Shown here piece by piece: positions 54,347 to 64,000 of a DNA stretch of 64,000 nucleotides. Location of the stretch: positions 365,263,159 to 365,327,158 of the forward strand of contig CM048744.1 in the NCBI GenBank assembly GCA_026315105.1. The letters run 5' to 3'. Source of the stretch: Locusta migratoria. Its lineage: Eukaryota > Arthropoda > Insecta > Orthoptera > Acrididae. Under the pieces are notes generated by a model. The model was not told the origin of the DNA. It did not search any database and saw only the letters and a program-made list of their open reading frames with translations. The first letter of the stretch is position 1, and every line of letters starts with the position of its first letter. The position numbers and the translations under genes are program-made.

Positions 54347-55420
54347 TTCTTGTTTTGGACTTACTACCCATTTTGTAGTTGTCTTCCAGGTCTCCTCTTC
54401 CCAATAAATGCAAGTCCATTTTCAGTCTCCCATATAAGAACACGTCAGCAATTTTTCATAATAAATGAACTTCAAAGCTTCATCTTTCCGTGTTATAAAC
54501 TGTTTGCCATGTATCACGAAAAATATCAAGTGAAACAAACATGTACCTCGGTAACTTAGAGTATTCGCTAAAGATTCAGTTTAATTGTAAACTTTTCGCA
54601 AAAGACAACAAAACATCACTTTATTGGTGAGCTTAAATATCAGTTTCAAGCACTGTTGGCCATCCAAGGATGAAACCTGAAACATGTTTCAGAAAACCAC
54701 GCGCAATTTTGATGTTGCTTGAGAGAAAAACTGTCAAATAAACGGTTAAGAGTTGCTCGCTGCGTTCTGTTTCTCTGGACTGTATGTCAAAGTAATTGTT
54801 GCTACTCTACATTCTCCTGCTCGGTTTGCAGACGACTTCCCGGTTGCCGAAAACTTGAAATTAAAAATAATAAAAGTTTCTGTTACTTTCTTATATATGT
54901 CTGTCTCTATAAATGCCTTATCTGCTTGATGGAACTGGTTTTTCTACAGTATTTTCACAACGATATTTTTCTGCTAATTTCAGCATAATGCGATATTATC
55001 AAAAAATGAGAAACTCTTCCAGAGCAGTTCATGGAGAGACTAAATACACGTCAGGTGACGCTGCTCACGCAGTTCAGTACTGTAGCGACTGTATTAAGAT
55101 TCTGAAGTTTTTTAGTGATAATTTTAAACCTGGAACAGCTAGTTGCAACTTGATTCTCGTGCAATCCAGTTATAACACTGAACAACTCAGCGAATCCTAT
55201 ACTACGTTGCGAAACTATAACTTATAACAAAACAAGGATTCAGCTGAAACCATCTGAAGATGTATTTGTAAAAAGAAATCCGAAACTAGTCATGGTCTAA
55301 ATAAATAAGCATTTGAACCATACTTGTGGCTGGTCGCAGTTTTTAATTATAAACATTATAATACCACAGCCACAGTTCTCATAAAATGTCAACTTTTGAC
55401 CACAAACCGTAAACAGCACG
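54347..55420. other. AT-rich stretch, nothing firm
   Basis: GTTTCAAGCACTG...GGCCATCC (54,644) and GAAACCATCTGAAGATG...CCGAAAC (55,248) hint at old GGTTTCGG-module elements. Confidence 0.35.
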
Positions 55421-55432
55421 TTTGTTACAATC

Positions 55433-55641
55433 AAATCAAATGTCTGCAAATCTATCGGACCAAACTGCGTGGTCATCAGTCCGTAGCTTACAAACTACTT
55501 AAACCTAGGTAAACTAACCTAAGGACAAACACACACACACACGCACACACACACACGTGCCCCAGGACTCGAACCTCCACGGCGAGCAACCGCGCGCTCC
55601 GCAGCGAGGCGCTTTAGACCACTCGGCTACACTACCGCGGC
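55433..55641 (-). repeat. SINE type B, full length
   Basis: Reverse copy with an (AC)n joint (55,529-55,556). Perfect 12-bp TSD TTTGTTACAATC at 55,421-55,432 and 55,642-55,653. Confidence 0.97.
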
Positions 55642-55683
55642 TTTGTTACAATCGACATATCATCTGTAGCGGGAGTAGCCGAG

Positions 55684-55882
55684 CCGCGGCGGAGCGGCCG
55701 AGCGCATTGAGGCGCTATGCTACGATGCGCGAGGCCGTTCCCCGTCGGGGTTTCAAATCCCCCCTCGGGCATGGATGTTTGTGCCGTGTTTAGTATAAGC
55801 TAGTTCATAAGTAGTTTGTAACTTTAGGAACTGATGACCCCTTAGTTAAGTCCCATAAACTTTACAAACATTTGAACATTTG
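55684..55882 (+). repeat. SINE type A2 nested in E head
   Basis: Head CCGCGGCGGAGCGGCCGAGC, box B-like GGTTTCAAATCC, tail to ACATTTGAACATTTG. TSD GAGTAGCCGAG / AAGTAGCTGAG (two differences), meaning older than its sibling. Confidence 0.93.
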
Positions 55883-56036
55883 AAGTAGCTGAGCGGTCTG
55901 GAGGTCCACGTTACGGATCGCGCGGCCTCCCGCGTCGGAGGTTCGAATCTTCCCTCAGCTATGGATGTGTGTGTTGTCCTTAGGTTAGTTTAATTTAGTT
56001 TAAGTAGTTTGTAAGACTAGAATTACAAACATTTGA

Positions 56037-56237
56037 GCCGGCCGCGGTGGCCGAGGGGACTGAGGCGCTCCAGTCACGGTCTGCACGGCCACTACGGTCG
56101 GGGGTTCGAATCCCCCCTCGGGCATGGATATTTGTGCCGTCCTAGTTCGTAAGTAGTTCATTAGTAGTTTTAAGTTTAGGGACTGATGACCCCGTAGTTA
56201 AGTTCCATAAGCTTGACAAACATTTGAACATTTTTGA
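56037..56237 (+). repeat. SINE type A nested in E tail
   Basis: CCTAGTTCGTAAG subtype, full length. Perfect 12-bp TSD ACAAACATTTGA at 56,025-56,036 and 56,238-56,249. Confidence 0.97.
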
Positions 56238-56268
56238 ACAAACATTTGATTTTTTTTTATCATCTGTA

Positions 56269-56690
56269 AACATGTCACTCAGAAGCGAGAATTGTTCAAA
56301 CTGTCAAATATAATTTAATAACATCCATTTATAATATCACAAAAATGTTGACAGATGTAAGACAGTGTATAACGATGATGTATGTACGTCATTCTACCTA
56401 GACGTAAGTAACTAATTTGTAATACATGCAGAACAAGCTCTGTAATATTAAATAGCTAGATGCTACGTAAAAATAATTATATATTCGCAGGTCTCTTGAA
56501 AATGCCAACAATATAAGCCGAAACAGTCTGTTGAGAAAACTAATATCTTAAGCTATCAACAAATTTTGATTATTTTAAAAACGATATTATTATATGACCT
56601 TCAGGACCCAAGCAGCAAAATCGTTTGAGAGAATCGGAATTGGTGCGAAATTGTTTTTACCGAAGAATCCCGATTGTGCCTGCACCTGCA
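56269..56690. other. AT-rich stretch, nothing identified
   Basis: No recognised repeat. Confidence 0.4.
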
Positions 56691-56749
56691 CCTGTACAAC
56701 GTATTATCTCTCAAATACATCTATGATATCTCCTGTCCTCCTTACATTT

Positions 56750-57090
56750 CGGATGTCCGGCGATGTATGTGTCATTTAGGTGTCCATCATTGCGGTACGA
56801 ATACCTGCACTCGCCATGACTTTGCGGAGAGTCTCGCTGCTTATGGTTACGATTTCGCCGTGACTGTTGTTTGTCAGGTCCTCGACAGTTGTTGGCAGCA
56901 TACACTTTACGTTTCAGAAGTCATTAAGGAAAAAAGTCCCCACAGGAATGAGGTGGCCGGTTGGCGTCACCAAAGCAGGAAACAAGCCGCTCTGGAAACA
57001 TTCTGCGTAGAGCTTTCATGGGCGTTCCGGCTGTCTAAGGGATTGCACCATTCAGTTCTTACCACAACGAATGCAAAAGTATGTTCTTAG
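56750..57090 (-). pseudogene. Possible transposase C-terminal remnant
   Basis: Minus-strand reading contains LPTTVEDLTNN...ISSETLRKVM, reminiscent of the PTTLDDL...V..VW end of mariner-like transposases. An upstream frame shows KLYAECFQSGLFPALVTP. Stops interrupt it and no catalytic residues are identified, so the assignment is weak. Confidence 0.25.
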
Positions 57091-57960
57091 AGAGTCATTT
57101 CCTGCGTTACAAATAGTTGCAACTTAACGGCGTATCGATCTGTTGCACTCCCGCCTGCACCCTACTGGGAAAAAGTACGATCCAGTAAAACACTGTGTAA
57201 ACATGGCACACAGAACAATAGCTTTTGTGCTCTATGTAGTGCTCTTTCGTGCATTTGTTTTGGAGTGGTGTACGCCAAGTAACGGTCCGTGGACATTAGT
57301 TCACGGTACCAACATGATTCAAACAGTCGCGCGCGAGATGCGATTTTTCAACCGGTCATATTGCGAGTTCTATTGACCACAAGCATAACGGTTAAGTCTC
57401 GTAGATACCCTTGGCCTCGTGACCATTGGCTTACCTATCGTACAGTACAGGGTTAAAATTTAAACACTGCACAGTTTCTCCTTCTCGGGCATTATTTGCA
57501 GTCTACAGTGGATCAAAAACACTGTTCAAGTTCCTGAGAGCACAAGGTGAATATTTTAATGTTAAACACTTCCCCTATCCCAGGCATTAGTTGTTGTCTA
57601 GAGTGGCCCAAAAACCACTGTTCACGTATAATTCCTGAGAGTACCCCCAAAGACCATGGATTTTGGGTACTAATTGTGGGAATGGCTACTTCTATGACTT
57701 CATAGCAAATCTTCAAATTTTTTACCATATCTTCTCTAGGTTACGTTCTCGGAGATTTATCCATTCGTTATCTATATCGGGGGTTACTTATGCAGAAAAG
57801 CGCAAAACCGGATTTAATCGCAATTATCTAAACAACTAATAGTTCCGCAATTCAGTTAAAACGCTACATTATTTCTGATGTTAGTTTCTTGAGCCGTGGT
57901 CCATTATTCATAACAGAGAATCATGCCATACGTGATCGAAATTTCTTAAATAGATTTCGC
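57091..57960. other. Stretch without recognised feature
   Basis: No repeat family recognised; a loosely repeated AAAAACACTGTTCA / AAAACCACTGTTCA pair lies at 57,516 and 57,609. Confidence 0.4.
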
Positions 57961-57974
57961 CGTTGTTGTAATCA

Positions 57975-58133
57975 AATCTTCAAATGTTTGTAAATCTATG
58001 GGACTTAACTACGCTGGTCGTAGTCCCTAGGCTTACAAACTACATGTACTAACTTACAGTAGGGCAACAAATACACCCATTCCCGATGGAGGACTCGAAC
58101 CTCAGACAGCGAGCAGTGGCGCGCTCCGCAGCC
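57975..58133 (-). repeat. SINE type B/E, head-truncated
   Basis: Reverse copy to CGCTCCGCAGCC. Perfect 11-bp TSD TGTTGTAATCA at 57,964-57,974 and 58,134-58,144. Confidence 0.95.
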
Positions 58134-58357
58134 TGTTGTAATCATTCCCATTGCAAGTCGTAGATAATTTCGGTGACACTCTCTCCCCTGTATCGCGATG
58201 ATAGTAAATGAGTTGCCATTCTTGCAATTTTGCGATGTCCTCTGTCAAGCGTAAACAATTCCATACGGCGCAGTAACGCTCCGAAAGAGGACTGGCAAGT
58301 GTAGTGCGGGCAGTCTCTCTAGTAGCTCTGTTGGGTCTTCTAAGCTGTATGCCACAA

Positions 58358-60656
58358 TAGTCCAGTCAAGTAAGCCGAAAAAAGGCGTCAACCTCAGAAT
58401 GAGAGGTAACAAGCTGAATATTTGCATAAACCTTTGTTTTGGCATTCTAAATGATGTGTCAAAAGTCTCATAAAATCTCGTGTACGCGTCTTAAGATGTT
58501 AAAGGTCAAAGGTCACGAAAATCAGTTTTTCGCAAATATCTCGCTTCCTATGCGTTAAATGGTATTTGCATCTCTGATAAAAGTTGTAGAGCATGAAATT
58601 CTCTACAATTTTTGTTTTAAACATTTTTTGTGCAATTCATCGTTTTTTTAGATAGAGCGCGGAGAGCGCACAGGTCACAGACACATAAGACGTAATACGA
58701 GGTCAGCTGCGAATCACAGTCAATGGTACGTTTAATAAAACAATTATAATTGTAAAAAATTTCATTATTTACGAATTAATACCCAATTTTAATAATACTT
58801 GCTTATTTCAAGTAATTACAATGTCATGAATTCCATACTTTAAGTATGTTTTAATTCTGGCAATCAGACAAGAGAAATTTTTATCAAATCGATGTAATAA
58901 AAAAGCTAATTGACTTGCTTGTTGAGAAATTAAAAACTGTTAATATCACTACAAAACAAACCAGAGATGATGCTGATGTTTGTATAATCGAAACAGGTAC
59001 TGAAGAATCAGAGCACCAAAGGACTGCCGTCATCGTAGCAGAAGATACTGATTAGCTTGTCATTTTAATTGGACGTACTCAATAGCATCAAAAAGAATTT
59101 TCTTTAAAAAGTTGGTAAATGCAGTGTTAAAACACAAATATACTCCTCCAAAAGTTTTGAACAGTATCCCCGTTGTAAAAAACACATTTTAGTTTTGCAC
59201 GCATTGAGTGGGTGTGACACGACATCTGCTTTGTTTAAAAAAGGCGAAAAAACTTTTGTTAAAATATTGGAGAAACTTCCAGATTTGGATCAGCTAGCTC
59301 AAGTACTTCAACAAGAAAACTGCCCTGCGCAATCGTCACTTGAAAATGGAGTACGTATCTTGTTGCCAATATATAACGCTCCAAAATCAGAAGACAATAT
59401 AGATCATCTTCGATACACGCCATTTGTTAAATCGACAAAACTTAATAAACCTGTGCAACTATCAAATCTGCCACCAACTAGTGCAGCAGCTCATCAACAT
59501 ATCAATCGTGCTTACTACCAAGTACAAACGTGGTTAGAAAACTATATAGAACCCCAGGATGGGGTTGGGTGCTGTAGAATGAACATTTGGAGCCAATACT
59601 AACAATATTATCACCTGCACCAGACGAACTCCTGAATACAATATTTTGCAACTGCAAAAATGGTTGTGGTTCACGCTGCGGGTGCAGGAAATCGGAGATG
59701 CAATGTTCTTCAGCTTGTGGCCAGTGTAATGGGCAAGCTTGCCTCAATGCGTCATCACAACAGAACGATCTCGACGAAGAATGTGCATATGACCCCGAAA
59801 TCTTGGAAGGTTTAGAGACGACGATCGTCGATTACGAGGATGATAATGAAATGGACGTTTTCGAGCAACCGGATGAAGACGACGACGATGATCAACATGA
59901 TGAAAATTGAGACCTATGTATGATTAATAATTAAAGTGAATAAAACTGCTCCTCATGTTTGAACTTCTATTTGTAATAAATGAATCATATATGACTACTA
60001 AATAAAGATTTACATAAAACGTATTTCCTCGTTTTTTTAATATATTTTTGCTTCAAATATAATTAAGTCTTAATTATAGTTAATTTTATTCTTTTCTACA
60101 TGAAATTAGAATATAATTAAAATGTACTTGAAGTATTTGGCTTCATAACTTTATAATTTCATGAAATAAGTAAATATTATTAAACAAATCTTTTTGATTT
60201 ATGAATAATATTATGAAATATTGAACATAATTCATAAAGAATGGTTTGGTATTGTAATTGTTGCAATGATTTATTAACTTTAAACAACCTACCATTGACT
60301 GGGATTCGCGGTTGACTTGCATTACGTCTTATATGTCTGAGCGCTGTGACCTGTGCGCTCTCCGCGCTCTGTCTAAAAAACGACGAATTGCACACAACAA
60401 TGTTCAAAACAAAAATTGTAGAGAATTTCATGCTCTACAACTTTTATCTGAGATGCATATATCATTTAACGCATAGGAAGCGAGATATATGCGAAAAACT
60501 GATTTTCGTGACCTTTGACCTTTAATAACTTAAGACGCGGACACGAGATTTTGTGAGACTTTTGACACATCATTTAGAATGCCAAAACAAAGGCTCATGC
60601 AAATATTCAGCTTGTTACCTCTCATTCCGAGGTGAAACCTTAATTTGACTGGACTA
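58358..60656. mobile_element. Long-TIR DNA transposon carrying one gene
   Basis: About 2.3 kb. The inverted arms are about 500 bp (58,358 to about 58,860 and about 60,107 to 60,656): outer TAGTCCAGTCAA, then TGAGAGGTAACAAGCTGAAT, ATTCTAAATGATGTGTCAAA, AAAGGTCAAAGGTCACGAAA, CAAATATCTCGCTTCCTA, TTGTAGAG...ATTCTCTACAA and GCGCGGAGAGCGCACAGG, diverging inward. TA is present at each extremity. No DDE transposase is visible; the only coding remnant is at 58,869-59,910. Superfamily not assigned. Confidence 0.92.
58869..59910 (+). pseudogene. Broken 5'-nuclease-like (FEN1/PIN-type) + CXC-domain gene
   Basis: Protein remnant inside the long-TIR transposon. Frame 1 from 58,869 has DDAD (58,966-58,977) and VAEDTD (to 59,052), followed by stops at 59,053 and 59,083. 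A shifted frame has HALSGCDTTSALF (59,198-59,236), then LPPTSAAAHQHINRAYYQVQ. A 1-bp loss near 59,560 moves the rest to another frame holding a cysteine cluster (FCNCKNGCGSRCGCRKSEMQ then C-S-S-A-C-G-Q-C, 59,640-59,750) and a long acidic tail to 59,909. DxD, ED-x-D and GCDT order resembles FEN1/XPG nucleases; the cysteines resemble tesmin/TSO1 CXC zinc modules. I infer a DNA-acting nuclease. At least two frameshifts and two stops: dead copy. I recall multi-copy proteins of this make-up in animal genomes but cannot verify here. Confidence 0.65.
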
Positions 60657-60737
60657 AACATTTATTTCCAACTTAAGTCGGTTTTAACTGCCTTTGGTCC
60701 GCCCTCCCCACAACATTTATTTTTTAACTATGATTTC

Positions 60738-60925
60738 GCCGCGGCTAGATAGCCGTAAGCACTGGGTGCGCACGGCCGTTCGCCGTTGGGGGTTCGAGTC
60801 CTCCCTCGGGCACGGGTGTATGTGTTGTCATTAGGTTAGTTTAACTTAGTTTAAGTAGTTTGTAAGATAGGGACTAATAACCAAGCAATTAAGTCCCATA
60901 GATTTACAAACATTTGAATTTGTAG
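60738..60925 (+). repeat. SINE type E in the LINE
   Basis: Head GCCGCGGCTAGATAGCCG, box B GGTTCGAGTCC, TGTGTTGTCATTAGG and tail. Perfect 10-bp TSD CTATGATTTC at 60,728-60,737 and 60,926-60,935. Confidence 0.96.
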
Positions 60926-61160
60926 CTATGATTTCTAGGTGTTTAGTTGAATGTATGACCTTCATACTCGATTGATTTATCTTATAAACGACGTTTAACA
61001 GGTTTTCTTTAGTGCTATTGCGAATGACCTCTCAATTTTCATTGTTTAGGGTCAATTGCCAATATCTTACGGGTATCTTATTTAAATATTTCTGCAATTG
61101 ATTCTGATCATCTGATGATGCCGCTAACGATAAATAACGGTACCATTTCAGCAAAGATGA

Positions 61161-61944
61161 CATTTGGAAAGGGGCGTGGGGAACCCAAAGTCCTGAGCAG
61201 AACCCAAGCGAACATCTTTCATGTGAGTCATAACGTCGCCGTTGCTCCATACCCCAGTTTCCCCAGTTCTTGAGGACGGGCGGGTCGCCATTTCCCCATA
61301 GACGCTTGGTCACGTCATTGAGTTGCTTAATAGAATCAAGTTGATGTAGAGGCGAATGGCGGACATACCCCTAATAACCCCACTAAAAGGGTCTAGCTAC
61401 TTTCGAAAAATTAATATATTTCGGAAGAATTTCCATTCGTAAAAACACAAACCATGTAACTCACGACGCAGTTATAAATTTTTTGAGTTGTCTACAGCAA
61501 CTAGTGACCCAGCGTTCGAGGAACTTGTTCCCTCGTTTAATTTAGCAGTTCCCAGAGGTTATAGATGGTGGAACGAAGTCGCCGCTGAATTTCTTGACTT
61601 TCAGTAAACCTTCCAAAGAAGAATCCACTGCCACTTAGTAAACGAAATTTGCTTGCAGAAAAGTATCATCTTCTCTTTTCGAAGAGAACTTAGTACGTTG
61701 ATATGAAATGAAATGTTGTCACAAGGGAAAATAGCGTCACGAATTATGTTCTCTTTTGCATACCCTGGAAGAAAATACCGGCCAGTTTACGTCAGACACC
61801 GTGGTATGTCATGTTTAAGAAATTATCAAAACTTTCTGCACAGACAGACCACTGATTTCTGGAACAAACAAACGGATTGACTGTTCCATCACTGAGAAAA
61901 ATATCAGGGGTGTTTATCGGAATTGCGAGAATTTAACTGTGGGG
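61161..61944. other. Stretch without recognised feature
   Basis: No repeat family recognised; decayed coding-like minus-strand text near 61,150-61,310 is not identified. Confidence 0.4.
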
Positions 61945-61955
61945 ATAGAACAGTC

Positions 61956-62142
61956 GCCGCGGTGGAGTAGCCGAGCGGTCTAAAGCATCTCGCTGCGGAG
62001 CGCGCGGTTGCTCGCCGTGGAGGTTCGAGTCCTCCCTGGGGCATGGGTGTGTGTTGTCCTTAGGTTACTTTACCTAGGTTTAATTAGTTTGTAAGCTACG
62101 GTCTGATGACCACGCAATTTGGTCCGATGGAATTACACATTT
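61956..62142 (+). repeat. SINE type B, full length
   Basis: Intact head and box B, short joint, tail. Perfect 12-bp TSD GATAGAACAGTC at 61,944-61,955 and 62,143-62,154. Confidence 0.97.
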
Positions 62143-62154
62143 GATAGAACAGTC

Positions 62155-62834
62155 ATTTCAATTAAAAGAATCCTGATTAATTCTTGTGATGGTCACTTAG
62201 AAGCTCATCCCACTGATTGCTGAAAATTTATTTCAGTTAGGTAGTTTGTTAAGCTGGGTTGACGAAAAAGATGGGAATTCAAAAGTTAACTGCGTAATTC
62301 GTCTCAGAGTTGTTGAGCGGACAAGAAAGTGACGCAGAAGTGGATCGCTCCACAGGTAATTCGTTGAGCGTCATCCATAAGCTTGATGTTGAAAATTCCG
62401 AGGCATGTAGTAATGCGTTTCAGGAACTTTATTAACTGCACGCAAATATGTCTCATCGGATGACAATGGCGATGTTTTTAAAGGTATTGATGCTTCCCAG
62501 GTTCTTCCTCTAGTCTAGAGGAAGCGGGATAAATGAGTCCGCGGATTGCACCTGTTTACGAAATACCCACGTGCATGCATGTGGGAGGCGTTGGATTTGG
62601 AATGCAGAATAGTAGAGTCATCTAGGCAAGATCGTGTTCAGTTGCTATGTTTCCTAATTACGATGTATTATCGGCGCTGCATGACTATCACGATCCGTTT
62701 GACCTGAAATTAGGCAAAGGCACCAGTAAGGCTGTTATCACGCTGCGCTTGATGATACGAACCTATAGTTTAAAAAATCTTGACACTTAAATGATGGTAT
62801 TTGACGAGCTAGAAAATGAGTTCGACAATCCAAC
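62155..62834. other. AT-rich stretch, nothing identified
   Basis: A short hairpin at TCCTCTAGTCTAGAGGA (about 62,507-62,523). No repeat recognised. Confidence 0.4.
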
Positions 62835-62835
62835 A

Positions 62836-63416
62836 TAGGGTAAGGTGGTACAATTTCGATATAGGTACAATTCCGATCAACGTAAGTTTTCGCGCAATTT
62901 TTCTGTCTCGTAGTGTCTCGTTGCGTCGCGTTGTAGAGTAGCAGGTTTCTACAGCTCCTCCTGTCTTTTCCAAGAATACACCGCTTTGCGGTAAGGAGAT
63001 ATAATTTTTTTCCCTTTAAAGAGGTAAGTGAAGCTACTTAGTCTAACGCGCTCTTATAAATCATCTAGTTAAGGGTGACTGGATTCGCTGCCAAAAATGA
63101 AATGTTTGGTACCATGAAGTATGCGTTGGTGCGTGACAGAAAAAGTGCTTTTTATGTGGAAGATGCCCGTAATCAAAATTGTACGAGGAAGTGATCAGAA
63201 TTGTACCTAGTGTGGTACATTTTCGATCGATTTTTCTCAATTCCGTAACCTTTTTTTTGTGTTTATACCAAAATTGGTAACTGTATAATATTTGTGTTAC
63301 ATATTCATTAAACATCCAAGAACAAGTGCCATAGTTAAAATTATTCCTTTTCTCAATTTATGTCCAGTTATAATAACATTTGTCCGAAATTATCGAAATT
63401 GTACCACCTTACTCTA
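62836..63416. mobile_element. MITE with GGTAAGGTGGTACAATTTCGAT termini
   Basis: About 580 bp. Terminal inverted repeats of about 25 bp (TAGGGTAAGGTGGTACAATT and mirror) flanked by TA, plus subterminal inverted copies AGGTACAATTCCGATCA (about 62,864) and TGATCAGAATTGTACCT (about 63,194). No transposase; non-autonomous. TA target fits Tc1/mariner-like mobilisation. Confidence 0.88.
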
Positions 63417-63568
63417 GTGGTAAATATTCGTTCTCACGAAAGTAGCTGTAAGCTTCAGGGAAAGACATATAAAATACAAAATGTACACTAACCAAGAGGA
63501 AACAGTAATACTGAAAGAACGAAATCAAGTGCTTCTATTATTAAAACGGGTATAAGACCCGCATACAG

Positions 63569-63746
63569 GCCGAGATGGATTGGCAGAAAGTTTAAGCTGT
63601 GTAGCGCGCCGCTGCTCGCCGTCGGAGGTTCGAGCCCTCTCTAGCGCATAGGTGTATTTGTTGTCTTTAGCATAAATTAGTTTAAGTATTTTGTAAATCT
63701 AGGGACTGATTTCAGAGTAGTTGTAAATTTACAAACATCTGAACAT
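63569..63746 (+). repeat. SINE type E, head partly degraded
   Basis: GCTGCTCGCCGTCGG, box B GGTTCGAGCCC, TTGTTGTCTTTAGCATAAA and tail ending ACAAACATCTGAACA. TSD GCATACAG at 63,561-63,568 and 63,747-63,754. Confidence 0.9.
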
Positions 63747-63754
63747 GCATACAG

Positions 63755-64000
63755 CTTTTGGTCTCTTCTGCTCAATATACACACGGCCTTGCTGCAGTGA
63801 ATACATCAGTTCCCGCCACACCATCGATGTTAAGAGGTATTGGACTTTGTTAGTACTTATACGGGTTACCGTCCGGGTCTGCAGAGTACTGTTACCAAGC
63901 GGTGTGCAGTCCTTTTGAGGACAACTGAGGAGATATCTGACGGAGAAGTGGCAGTTCGGATTTAGGGTGATACGGTGGCCGTTTGGTGCCAGTTGGTCTA
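63755..64000. other. Window end, nothing identified
   Basis: No recognised repeat or ORF. Confidence 0.4.

Larger units (their letters stand above)
55669..56257 (+). repeat. SINE type E host of two nested SINEs
   Basis: E segments: 55,669-55,683 (start of head), 55,883-56,036 (rest of head, box B GGTTCGAATC, tail) and 56,238-56,257 (tail end with T run). Outer TSD TATCATCTGTA at 55,658-55,668 and 56,258-56,268. Confidence 0.94.
58150..61160 (-). mobile_element. LINE fragment split by a DNA transposon and a SINE
   Basis: Host LINE segments on the minus strand: 58,150-58,357 (homologous to 50,810-51,000), 60,657-60,737 (CCTTTGGTCCGCCCTCCCC) and 60,926-61,160 (TCTAGGTGTTTAGTTGAATG, GGGTCAATTGCCA). 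Same order as the 50.5-kb LINE once the insertions are removed. Strongly decayed. Confidence 0.83.

Noticed and set aside
58358..60656. Treating the whole inverted repeat as a virus or Maverick/Polinton
   Set aside because: Far too short, with no polymerase, integrase or capsid-like coding; better explained as a small long-TIR transposon.

Overview
The window looks like gene-poor, repeat-saturated DNA from a large eukaryotic genome, most likely an orthopteran insect (an acridid grasshopper or locust, possibly Schistocerca). The basis is the pervasive tRNA-derived SINEs, decayed non-LTR retrotransposons with invertebrate-type RT motifs, many foldback elements, and no operons, ribosome-binding sites or long uninterrupted ORFs. 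The taxonomic call rests on recognising the repeat style from memory and is moderate confidence. I see no complete host protein-coding gene, no rRNA, no stand-alone tRNA gene and no CRISPR array.

Layout. About 45 SINE copies dominate. Four types (called A, A2, B and E here) have different tRNA-like heads but share one tail (a TAGTTTGTAAG-AGGGACTGATGACC core ending in ACAAACATTTGAACATTT). A fifth (C) has an unrelated body. Most intact copies have 8-14 bp target-site duplications (TSDs), so nested insertions can be ordered in time. LINE debris falls into two groups: a GVPQG/FADD type whose 3' end is an ACATCT-like repeat (3.8-4.3, 22.3-22.9, 45.8-46.3, 50.5-51.5 and 58.2-61.2 kb), and an RTE-like type (17.3-18.3, 27.1-27.8, 28.4-28.6 and 29.5-29.8 kb). 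Foldback or MITE elements lie at 4.8, 25.7, 26.9, 31.2, 33.2, 33.9, 35.8, 36.6, 39.2, 39.9, 40.2, 41.1, 48.8 and 62.8 kb.

The most interesting object is a 2.3-kb element at 58,358-60,656. It has inverted arms of about 500 bp and inserted into a LINE. Its only visible gene is broken and encodes acidic motifs in the order of a FEN1/PIN-like 5'-nuclease, followed by a CXC-type cysteine-rich domain. A MITE at 48.8-49.6 kb has a related subterminal arrangement. Also notable are a three-copy tandem array at 36.8-38.4 kb whose middle copy is a crossover recombinant; a SINE that appears to have carried 3' flanking DNA at 10.0-10.3 kb; and a CpG island at 38.45-38.96 kb with a CCAAT box, TATA-like box, initiator and consensus splice donor correctly spaced on the minus strand, the best sign of a host transcription start.

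About 17 short GC/CpG-rich islets punctuate the AT-rich background between 3 and 54 kb, several with homeodomain-like TAAT motifs. They may be regulatory modules or first exons of a gene whose coding exons lie outside the window. Remaining stretches are AT-rich with nothing I can identify, and they are listed as such.
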